Below are positions 1 through 6,116 of a DNA stretch of 15,338 nt, in pieces (within the stretch, counting starts at the first letter, position 1; the number at the start of each line of letters is the position of its first letter). The stretch is from NCBI GenBank assembly GCA_910577085.1, contig CAJTLE010000070.1:1-15338 (forward strand). Reading direction: 5' to 3'. Under the pieces are notes generated by a model that ran no database searches, was not told the DNA's origin, and saw only the letters and a list, made by a program, of their open reading frames with translations. The translations under genes were made by a program, and so were the position numbers. This DNA comes from an uncultured Allobaculum sp. (GTDB lineage: Bacteria > Bacillota_I > Bacilli_A > Erysipelotrichales > Erysipelotrichaceae).

Positions 1-60
1 CGTAGCTAATATTGTATAGGAATGATGAACGATTTACACTCACCTGTTTGGTGAAAAGCA

Positions 61-112
61 AAATGGCCGGAAACACGTTCTTTAAAGGTGTTTCCGGCCA
101 TTTGTCGTTTTT
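61..112 (+). terminator. Strong intrinsic terminator, probably bidirectional
   Basis: A perfect 16-base inverted repeat, AAATGGCCGGAAACAC at 61-76 and its complement at 88-103, flanks an 11-base loop and is followed by a T-run at 108-112. On the minus strand the same stem is followed by TGCTTTTC, so it can also end transcription of the gene that stops at 172. It is the strongest hairpin in the window. The plus-strand T-run suggests a plus-strand gene just left of the window; all three plus frames have stops within the first bases, so no part of that gene is visible. Confidence 0.85.
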
Positions 113-158
113 GATGAATTGTTCAGGAAAAATTTATTACGAAATACATCTGATCAAT

Positions 159-182
159 ATTAATATCTTCATTAATATCTTC
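159..182. repeat. 12-bp tandem duplication across a stop codon
   Basis: ATTAATATCTTC occurs twice in direct succession (159-170 and 171-182). The right copy contains the TAA stop of the minus-strand gene ending at 172, and the left copy supplies further in-frame stops just beyond. It looks like a simple slippage duplication at the 3' end of the gene. Confidence 0.7.
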
Positions 183-1278
183 TGTTTGGATCATTATTTG
201 GATTGTAGGAACCAGTCTGATTTGCGTTATATCCACTCTGATTTTGCTGGTGGTAATTGTTGTAGTCAGGCTGGTACTGCTGGCTGCTCTGATTCGGATA
301 GCCATTGTCGTATCCACCATTGTTATTCATCGGCTGATTCATCTGGTTCTGGCCATACCCTGCCTGCTGATTCATCTGGTTCTGGCCATACCCTGCCTGC
401 TGATTTTGCTGGTTATACTGCATATATGGATTTGGCTGCTGATTCTGGTATCCGCCTCCATATCTGTGATTTTGCATGGGCTGGTTTATCTGGGCGCTGC
501 TGCAGCCGCTGTTATGGATATCTTCTTCCATATTATTATCCAAGGCCGTAATAATGGTTGGTTGTTCGGTGTACGGGCTGGCAGAACGGGTAATACCAAG
601 GGCTTCAAGCTGGCTCTCTGTCCGGCTGCTGCTTGCCTTGCAGTAGAATTTAGGCGGGTTATCATGCAGAATTACTTCCTGAATGGAACCAGAGTTGTTG
701 CCATTGGATCCATAAACTTTCAAAATCACGGTGACTCTGGATCCTTTGGCTGGTTCATACCCTTCTTTCATTTCCAGATCCGCCAGGTTGGCTTGTCCCT
801 GGTCGTAGTCGGCAAGATTGACTGACAGTCTTGGAAATCTTCTTCGGTTGTAGTTGTTAGCAGACAGGGTCTTGAAGTTCATCATTTTCTTTCCAGAGGT
901 CCTGGAAATGTAGCTGACTGAATCAATGTATTCGGCAACAAGCGATGTCTTGCAAAGGCATGATACTTTTGGATCGGAAACTGTAAGACTGATAAACGGT
1001 TTTGTCTGGGGGTATCTGGATCTTGAGTGTCTGTTGTAGTCATCCAGCTCTTCCCCTTCATAAAATCTTGTAATGTGGCTGAATTCGACAATGCCGTCAA
1101 TAAGCAGCAGGTCTTCGGGCCGGAAGTTGTTGAGTGTAATGCGGTTTCCACTATATCTGCCGCCATAATTGTTATTTATGTAGTTTGAATTGTTCATACC
1201 ATTATTATAGCTGTTTGACGCCTTTACGCCATTTTGCCTGGACAGATCTCTGCCTCTGACACTGTCTCTGGTCTCCAA
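172..1278 (-). CDS. Unrecognised protein with Q/N/G/Y-rich prion-like tail
   Basis: I do not recognise this 368-residue protein. Seen: an Asn-rich N-terminus (about residues 20-45), a globular mixed segment (about 45-235) with a strand-like stretch KGSRVTVILKVYG near 180-192, then a long low-complexity tail (about 265-368) made almost only of Q, N, G, Y, P, S and M and ending in RRY. The tail holds two identical 11-residue copies built on QAGYGQNQMN. The strand pattern plus disordered tail recalls single-stranded-DNA-binding proteins with an OB fold and glycine/glutamine-rich linker, but there is no acidic DDIPF-type tip, so this is a weak guess. The start is uncertain: the longest frame begins with TTG at 1278 without a clear ribosome binding site, and the first ATG in frame is at 1197, also without one. 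The terminator at 61-103 lies downstream. Confidence 0.7.
   Translation of the reverse strand: METRDSVRGRDLSRQNGVKASNSYNNGMNNSNYINNNYGGRYSGNRITLNNFRPEDLLLIDGIVEFSHITRFYEGEELDDYNRHSRSRYPQTKPFISLTVSDPKVSCLCKTSLVAEYIDSVSYISRTSGKKMMNFKTLSANNYNRRRFPRLSVNLADYDQGQANLADLEMKEGYEPAKGSRVTVILKVYGSNGNNSGSIQEVILHDNPPKFYCKASSSRTESQLEALGITRSASPYTEQPTIITALDNNMEEDIHNSGCSSAQINQPMQNHRYGGGYQNQQPNPYMQYNQQNQQAGYGQNQMNQQAGYGQNQMNQPMNNNGGYDNGYPNQSSQQYQPDYNNYHQQNQSGYNANQTGSYNPNNDPNRRY
335..400. repeat. Two perfect 33-bp tandem repeats inside a coding tail
   Basis: The 33-base unit starting TGATTCATCTGG is repeated without a mismatch at 335-367 and 368-400. A third, diverged copy appears to start at 401. It encodes 11-residue repeats of the QAGYGQNQMN type in the low-complexity tail of the minus-strand gene. 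Perfect identity implies recent duplication and possible copy-number variation between strains. Confidence 0.9.
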
Positions 1279-2004
1279 AAGGAATCGATGCGAACCACAG
1301 ATGGCATTTGGATGTCGCAGTTGAATTTACCAGCATCATCTATATTGCTGAAACAGTTCATGTCTGAATTGAAATCCCCATATGATATGGAGCAAGCTAT
1401 TCTTTGTGTTGAGAATGGGCCTGGTTGCTCACCCCCCTCTATATCTTGTCTTGCGGCTTTTTCTTGCGTGGCGGACTTCTTCTTGAAAAGAGCGGTTTGG
1501 TCACATTGGATCGGCACTGGACATTTCAGGCAAACAGTTCTGTTGCTTCAGTTCCCTTGCCAGGGTTGTCAATTTTTTATGCTCTGCTCACCACACGTTG
1601 TTTCGAGCAGGCTTTTAAAGACGAAGCACAGAGATTAAGATAAGGTATCGTCTTAAAGATACGATGATATAAGCAGCAGCGTATGGAGTATCTTCACCAA
1701 GGCTGTCTCTAGATGACAGCTGAAACGGCCCTGTCAAACGATCGGGGTGATTCGATTCTCAAGACTTGCCATGGGGCTAATCGCAGTCTTTTTGATGCTG
1801 AATGTCTACAATGAAGTCAAGACCATATTGACGACATGCTGACTTGAAATTTCGGATCGAATACGGTTTGGCTTGGCCGGTAAATCTGGATCAGTATGAG
1901 GCAACGCATGAAATACGCCCGAGTTTGACCAGTTGGATCCAGAGGGTAGATCAAATATTCGAGGATTGAATTCGTACTCTGTAATAAAGAAATGAGGAAT
2001 TACA
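1279..2004. other. Long region without a convincing gene
   Basis: This stretch of more than 700 bases separates the minus-strand Q/N-rich gene from the plus-strand NTPase gene. A minus-strand frame runs from a GTG at 1517 to 1224 and enters the start of the Q/N-rich gene in the -1 frame; it has no good start site and is not called. Two hairpins are visible: GCTGTC/GACAGC at 1702-1720 and the terminator-like one at 1761-1793. I see no tRNA, T-box or riboswitch signature. It may hold a small RNA, an mRNA leader or decayed sequence. Confidence 0.5.
1761..1793 (+). terminator. Terminator-like hairpin with T-run
   Basis: AAGACTTGC at 1761-1769 pairs with GCAGTCTT at 1783-1790, with one bulged T, around a 13-base loop, and is followed directly by five T (1789-1793). 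It sits in the gene-free region about 210 bases before the NTPase gene. It could end a short plus-strand RNA starting somewhere after 1640, or act as an attenuator in the leader of the NTPase gene. The stem is short, so confidence is moderate. Confidence 0.45.
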
Positions 2005-2646
2005 ATGAGAACTTTAACTGTTCTGCTTCTGACCGGAGGCCCTGGCGGGGGCAAAACCGAAGCGGCCGCCTGGCTGAAAAAGAAGCTGGAAGAAGAAGGC
2101 TTTGGTGTAGTGGCTGTTCCGGAAGCGGCAACCGAACTGCTTCTTGCCGGATTGGACTGGCGAAATTCGATGGAAAATTCTGACTTCCAGAAAGCACAGC
2201 TCGAACTTGGACTGTTTCGCGAAGAGCTGTATAAGCAGTATGCATCAAAGCTCTACAATCCGAATGTAATCATGCTTTGCGATCGGGGCGTTCTGGATGG
2301 CAGCGGTTTTATCGAGCCAGAGCTGTTTGCCAGAACGCTTCAGGAAAAAGGCCTGGACAGAAATGAACTGCTCAAACGCTACGATGCTGTATTCCATCTT
2401 GAAACAGCTGGCCGTAACAACGATAACTTCTACACTCTCAAAAACAACAAAGCCCGTATTGAAACGGCCAGTGAAGCAGCGGCGGAAGATGAAGTCCTGG
2501 TTCAGACGTATAAGGATCATCCCTACCATGTTGTTATTCATTCTCAAAAGGATGTTGAAGCCAAATTTGAACATCTGCTTGATGAAGTAAATCAGTTTCT
2601 TGCCAAAAAAGGCGTACATCCTTTGCCCTCAGGGCAGTCCTTCTAA
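2005..2646 (+). CDS. P-loop NTPase/kinase, AAA_28 (NadR/Ttd14-like) family
   Basis: This cytosolic ATP-binding protein of 213 residues resembles the AAA_28 family, which includes the NadR kinase domain and Ttd14-type proteins. Walker A is GGPGGGKT (residues 11-18). A second conserved element, LCDRGVLDGSGF (residues 91-102), matches the DRG-containing strand typical of nucleoside/NMN-kinase-like folds. The stretch near residues 146-165 (YTLKNNKARIETASEAAAED) matches the family's Asn/Arg-Glu-x-Ala lid-type motif. Length is normal for a single-domain member. The ATG at 2005 is preceded by GAGGA at 1994-1998 with good spacing. The substrate cannot be told from sequence; a small-molecule phosphotransferase is likely. 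It is a lone gene, ended by the shared terminator at 2736-2781. Confidence 0.9.
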   Translation: MRTLTVLLLTGGPGGGKTEAAAWLKKKLEEEGFGVVAVPEAATELLLAGLDWRNSMENSDFQKAQLELGLFREELYKQYASKLYNPNVIMLCDRGVLDGSGFIEPELFARTLQEKGLDRNELLKRYDAVFHLETAGRNNDNFYTLKNNKARIETASEAAAEDEVLVQTYKDHPYHVVIHSQKDVEAKFEHLLDEVNQFLAKKGVHPLPSGQSF

Positions 2647-2735
2647 AAAACTTTCCAGCAAGATCAGCCTGATTGATAGCTGTTTATTTGTTCGCAAGGT
2701 CTCATTTGTGTGGACACTCTCTGATCAGAAAGAAA

Positions 2736-2781
2736 CCCGCCAGACCAGTATTATACTGGGTCTGACGGGCTGTTTTCGTTT
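2736..2781. terminator. Bidirectional intrinsic terminator between convergent genes
   Basis: CCCGCCAGACCAGTA (from 2736) pairs with TACTGGGTCTGACGGG (ending 2769), with one mismatch and one bulge. On the plus strand TGTTTTCGTTTT follows; on the minus strand TTTCTTTCT follows. It lies between the NTPase gene (stop 2646) and the minus-strand unit (stop 2819) and can serve both. Confidence 0.9.
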
Positions 2782-2818
2782 TAGATTGGGCTGAATTCTT
2801 GCATCTTGCCCAACGATG

Positions 2819-4855
2819 TCATTGCTTTTCAAACTCATCAATGATTTTTAAAAGCTCAAGTTCCGTGTATTCAAGGTTTCTTGCACCGATGTAACGCAAA
2901 GGAACAGTTCTTCTTTCTGTTCGGGAAGCGCTTCTGACCTTGTAGTAGGCGCCATGGCAGAGCCAGTTGGTAAAAAGAATGCACAGATCCGCTGACGAGA
3001 CAACCGATGGCGGAAAACCTTCATCCGGGTAAATACGAATGCTTCTGTATCTTTCCTTGAGCAGGGAGCAATATTTTGGGTGGCCGCCGATAAAGACCAC
3101 ATTTCTTTCCTTCAGAAACCTGTCAATTCTCTGCCGGTCCGCATCACTGACGACGGGTACACTGGAAGCAGATTCGTTTGCGCGGGTGAAAATCAGCTCT
3201 CGCAGCCGATACAGCTCTTCCTTTTCCTGCTGGTTTTCCTGATTTTGATCAAGTGCCTGTTCCAGCTGCTTTTTCAGACTCCTGTTTTGTGCAAGAAGCC
3301 TGTCTTCGGCCTCTTTGCGTCCCCTGCTGTAGGCATCCGTTCTGCCCTGGGCAACAGTCTGGCGCAGAATCTTGTTTTCATCCCGAAGAAGGGTGATTTC
3401 ATTTTGCAGGTAGTCCAGCTCGTTTTGCATATCGCCGGCCCAAACATTTTGATCCAAAAAAAGCTGATCAGCCAGCAGACCTGTATGGCGGGCATAGTTG
3501 TCTACTCTTAGCCGCATCGTAAAATTGCTCAGCCGGCTGACCAGAGTCAGAATCCATGCCTGAACGGGCCAGGACAGCGAGTCAAACTCCTTTTTTATTT
3601 CCGGCTTTTCTTTAAGCAGGGAAAGGATGTTAAAGACGCCGTCTTCAATCAGCATCATATCTTTGGTTTCATCCGGCTGGAAGGGAAAATCCGGCACAAT
3701 GGGTATAGAAGCATTCAACATAAGACACAGCTCATTGTAGAGGTTTCGGTATTCTTCCTTTTCATCCAGCTTGACCAGCATCAGATCGAACAGATAGTCT
3801 GCCCGCTGATCCTCTTTATCAATCGTTTGATCCACTTCTACATCCACTGCCGGTCCTAAATCGTGTATGGTCGCTGCCCGCAGGTAGAGCACAAACGGCG
3901 ACATCATCGCTTCTACAAAGCGGCCATTCAGTATGAGGCGAAGAAAGAAGGCCGCATAATACGGTTCTCTAGTACAGGCATCACCAGCATCAGCTCCTTC
4001 CAGAAGCAGCTGACGATCCGCTTTGGGCGCATGCAGAAAATCGGACACCAGATACTCTGCCAGCTCCCCTTTTAAAGCCGGCGTACTCGCCGACCGAAGA
4101 ACGGTGCACAGCTGCAAAAAGAACTGATATTCCAGAGAGGTCAAAGCAGCCAGAGCGCTTTCTTTGTCGCCTTCATAGGTCATGAGAGGATATCTGTCGG
4201 GATCCTTGTCATGAAGTTCCACAATCTGCTTATACAGCGTTTCGATATGCTTTACAAAATCGTAGTTGATGATGCGCAAAGACTTATCCTCATAAAGAAG
4301 GTGCAAGGCCAGGGAGGCAATGTGATAAAACTGCATTTTGGCGACATGATCAGGGGAAACTGGCGTTGAGGACATGAGTACAAGTCCGAAAATCCCGGCA
4401 ATCTGGTTGAGTACGTCTTTTTCTTCCAGTTCATGCAGAACGTTGTGTCTTGCACGCTCAAAGTCGTCCTCATTTTCCAAAATGAAAAGCCCCACCATTT
4501 CAGAAAAAAGCAAAGCTGTCGCAAAGCATGGAACAATTTTCTGACAAAATTTTACGGCCTGCAGGGCGGCTTCAATGATATCTATATCCTGCTTGAACAA
4601 AACATAGAAGCTCTCTTTCGTTTTAAGCAGGGACGGATTGGCGATGGCTGAAAAAAGAAGATCGGCAAAGTAGTGATCGGTGTCCTGGCTGTCGTCGTCT
4701 TCCCCTTCTACCAGCTCCATTAAGGCATCCAGCTTTCGAAAAGCTTTGGGATCCGAATGTTTCAAAACCAGACTGGACGTATTTTCCAAAAGAAAATCAG
4801 GGTCTCCATCCTCCTGAAACAATAAGCTGTCTTCTGGCTCATTTTGCCTGGCCAT
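2819..4855 (-). CDS. Large helical, coiled-coil protein with C-terminal DUF2325
   Basis: A 678-residue cytosolic protein without signal or membrane segments. About residues 1-470 are acidic and mostly alpha-helical, with no family I recognise. About 475-556 form a charged coiled coil rich in E, Q, K, R and L. From 585 to the end the sequence VVFIGGHPKYCSLLKE, then ADLCILFTN, then HGAYYKVR, with an N near the last helix, fits DUF2325, a small domain of unknown role with a conserved GG(H) loop and a late His–Lys motif. The ATG at 4855 has only GGGG placed too close (about 2 bases) as a ribosome binding site. The same frame is open upstream for about 23 codons with coding-like content (DERNFEKISKRFYGAMARQ) and no start codon. 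So it may be entered by a -1 frameshift from the gene starting at 5073, or translation may be coupled to it. It is last in a three-gene unit ending at the 2736-2781 terminator. Confidence 0.85.
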   Translation of the reverse strand: MARQNEPEDSLLFQEDGDPDFLLENTSSLVLKHSDPKAFRKLDALMELVEGEDDDSQDTDHYFADLLFSAIANPSLLKTKESFYVLFKQDIDIIEAALQAVKFCQKIVPCFATALLFSEMVGLFILENEDDFERARHNVLHELEEKDVLNQIAGIFGLVLMSSTPVSPDHVAKMQFYHIASLALHLLYEDKSLRIINYDFVKHIETLYKQIVELHDKDPDRYPLMTYEGDKESALAALTSLEYQFFLQLCTVLRSASTPALKGELAEYLVSDFLHAPKADRQLLLEGADAGDACTREPYYAAFFLRLILNGRFVEAMMSPFVLYLRAATIHDLGPAVDVEVDQTIDKEDQRADYLFDLMLVKLDEKEEYRNLYNELCLMLNASIPIVPDFPFQPDETKDMMLIEDGVFNILSLLKEKPEIKKEFDSLSWPVQAWILTLVSRLSNFTMRLRVDNYARHTGLLADQLFLDQNVWAGDMQNELDYLQNEITLLRDENKILRQTVAQGRTDAYSRGRKEAEDRLLAQNRSLKKQLEQALDQNQENQQEKEELYRLRELIFTRANESASSVPVVSDADRQRIDRFLKERNVVFIGGHPKYCSLLKERYRSIRIYPDEGFPPSVVSSADLCILFTNWLCHGAYYKVRSASRTERRTVPLRYIGARNLEYTELELLKIIDEFEKQ

Positions 4856-5073
4856 AGCCCCGTAGAAGCGTTTTGATATCTTTTCAAAGTTGCGCTCATC
4901 CTTTGATCAAATTCGCTGCAGAACTCTTCATTTGCCACACCAGCAAGCTTGATCAATGCACCCGAATACTGCTTTTCATCTTCCGGCACCAGGATGGCTC
5001 CCTCTAACAGCTGAATGGCCAGTCTTTGAAAAGCAGGCGACTTTTTTTGCCCTTCCCTTTCTGGCTCAGACAT
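4762..5073 (-). CDS. Small unrecognised protein, possibly the N-terminus of the next gene
   Basis: This 103-residue frame begins with an ATG at 5073 that overlaps the stop of the gene before it by 8 bases (coupled start). The first ~65 residues look coding (e.g. SPAFQRLAIQLLEGAILVPE). The last ~31 codons overlap the DUF2325 gene in another frame and read like shadow sequence. The two frames differ by -1, so a shift between about 4862 and 4905 would fuse residues 1 to ~65 to the 678-residue protein. No canonical X XXY YYZ slippery heptamer is visible in the overlap. Alternatives are a real separate small protein, a natural frameshift mutation or an assembly error. Function unknown. Confidence 0.55.
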   Translation of the reverse strand: MSEPEREGQKKSPAFQRLAIQLLEGAILVPEDEKQYSGALIKLAGVANEEFCSEFDQRMSATLKRYQNASTGLWPGKMSQKTAYCFRRMETLIFFWKIRPVWF

Positions 5074-5488
5074 TGCGGCAGCTTTTTAGCATCCGATCCG
5101 TCTTTTCAGAAATATTTTTTTCGCTCCATCCAAAAAAGATGGTAAGATTGGTCTGCACTTTGCAAAGCAGATCAGATATAAAGTCTGTTGCTTGTGCTTT
5201 GGAGCGCATCGCCTTTTTGGCATCCAGAACAATCCGGCGCACAGTTTTGCTTTTGGTGTTTTCCTTTTTAAACACAGCAGGCGCCAGAAATGGACCGCCG
5301 GCCTCGATGACCTGCTTTTCCAGCTCCTGTTTCCACTGGTCATCTGTTACATGGGTAAACAGAAAATGCATGGGGAGCATCAGCATCAGGCCATCTTCCA
5401 AAGGATGCTCAGCAAGATTTTCCAGATACACTGCCTGAGCAGAAGAAGATTCAAGAAACAGAAGAAGTTCTTCTTGTTCGAGCGTCAT
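5066..5488 (-). CDS. Unrecognised 140-residue protein, first gene of the DUF2325 unit
   Basis: I do not recognise this protein. It starts with an ATG at 5488 and has an acidic, leucine-rich helical N-terminus (MTLEQEELLLFLESSSAQ), a hydrophobic middle (GLMLMLPMHFLFTHV, about 33-47) and a basic Lys-rich patch (KKENTKSKTVRRIVLDAKK, about 74-92). No signal peptide or clear transmembrane helix is present. The ribosome binding site is weak (A/G-rich, no GGAGG). Its stop overlaps the next ATG, which supports a co-translated unit. The gene faces away from the 6117 gene, and the repeat array lies in the divergent gap, so the array is a candidate control or binding region for it. Confidence 0.65.
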   Translation of the reverse strand: MTLEQEELLLFLESSSAQAVYLENLAEHPLEDGLMLMLPMHFLFTHVTDDQWKQELEKQVIEAGGPFLAPAVFKKENTKSKTVRRIVLDAKKAMRSKAQATDFISDLLCKVQTNLTIFFGWSEKNISEKTDRMLKSCRNV

Positions 5489-5711
5489 AGAATTAGGTTT
5501 TCTTTCTTCAATATCAATTATTGTAATGCAGGATCACCCCATTTTGAGACAACTCAGGTAATCATTTTACGACCTAATATAGATTACATACGAAAACCCC
5601 CGCATTCATCAATCCGTCCTATTTATATTTCTCTTCGCTTACATTTGTATCCATAAGCGTATCAGTAAACGGTTTTTACTTCAATGGTTCATCTTTTATT
5701 CCATCCTTTTT

Positions 5712-5879
5712 GATCCAGTTTGCTGCCATATGGTTTCAGCAAGTGTTTCAAAAAATGATTCTAATTTTGTTTCAGTTTTGTTCCCCGATTTGCTTCATTA
5801 GCTGTTTCGTTCTATGGTTCCCTGTTTGTTTCTATGATCGCTACAAAAATTTGTTGCAATGTGGATACAGTTTTGCAGC
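5712..5879. repeat. Phased array of degenerate ~12-bp direct repeats
   Basis: Fifteen successive pentamers of form GNNNC start at 5712 (GATCC), 5722 (GCTGC), 5733, 5745 (GTTTC), 5757 (GATTC), 5769 (GTTTC), 5780 (GTTCC), 5792 (GCTTC), 5804 (GTTTC), 5817 (GTTCC), 5828 (GTTTC), 5840 (GCTAC), 5853 (GTTGC), 5864 (GATAC) and 5875 (GCAGC). Spacings are 10, 11, 12, 12, 12, 11, 12, 12, 13, 11, 12, 13, 11 and 11. Each unit is usually preceded by T or G, giving about T-G-N-T-T-C plus a variable, A/T-rich remainder. The nine units from 5733 to 5832 are the strongest. Indels of one base exclude a coding tetrapeptide repeat. Known DNA with this look includes plasmid iterons, ParR/parC and TubR/tubC centromeres and multi-site operators; which applies here, if any, is unknown. 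Confidence 0.6.
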
Positions 5880-6028
5880 AGAATAATGAGTACTTTCATT
5901 TGGTTCCTGTAATTACTGCAATGGATTGGAGCAAATGTGGTCAGGTAAAGAGTCTAAGAAAAAGTTTGATTGTCTTTTTTCTCATTCGAAAAATATCTAC
6001 TCCATAATTTACTGAAGATTTGTCAAGA

Positions 6029-6061
6029 TTCTTTTCTATCTTGGAAAAGAAATGTTAAAAT
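6029..6061 (+). promoter_or_regulatory. Inverted repeat plus extended -10 upstream of the 6117 gene
   Basis: TTCTTTTC (6029-6036) and GAAAAGAA (6044-6051) form a perfect 8+8 inverted repeat with a 7-base spacer. Immediately after it, TGTTAAAAT (6053-6061) matches an extended -10 element. No good -35 is seen. The repeat would overlap RNA polymerase binding, so it is a candidate operator for the gene starting at 6117. Confidence 0.5.
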
Positions 6062-6116
6062 ATGAGAAAGAATTTGCTGTATGTAACTTATATTAAGTCG
6101 AAAAATGGAGACGGAT

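Larger units (their letters stand above)
5489..6104. other. Long divergent intergenic region with repeat array
   Basis: This stretch of more than 600 A/T-rich bases lies between the divergent 5488 (minus) and 6117 (plus) genes. Stops occur in all frames and no credible gene is seen. It holds the phased GNNNC array (5712-5879, with weaker units possible on both sides, such as GTATC at 5647 and 5659), an inverted repeat at 6029-6051 and a likely extended -10 at 6053-6061. I found no clear -35/-10 pair for the minus-strand unit. Confidence 0.7.

Noticed and set aside
244..825. Plus-strand frame of 193 codons rich in Leu, Ile and Val
   Set aside because: It is the complement of the Q/N-rich minus-strand gene, and its composition is explained by that low-complexity sequence.
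882..1166. Minus-strand 94-codon frame inside the Q/N-rich gene
   Set aside because: It lies within the larger gene in another frame and has no start signal.
1744..1762. tRNA-like TTCGATTC (T-loop resemblance)
   Set aside because: Flanking bases do not form a T-arm and no acceptor, D or anticodon stems can be drawn.
4860..4905. Programmed frameshift with a classical slippery heptamer
   Set aside because: No X XXY YYZ heptamer exists in the right frame, so a programmed event is not supported; only the frame relation is reported.
5647..5879. CRISPR array reading of the repeated GTTTC motif
   Set aside because: The repeats are only about 5 conserved bases with ~7-base gaps; there is no 23-bp or longer repeat, no spacers and no cas gene.
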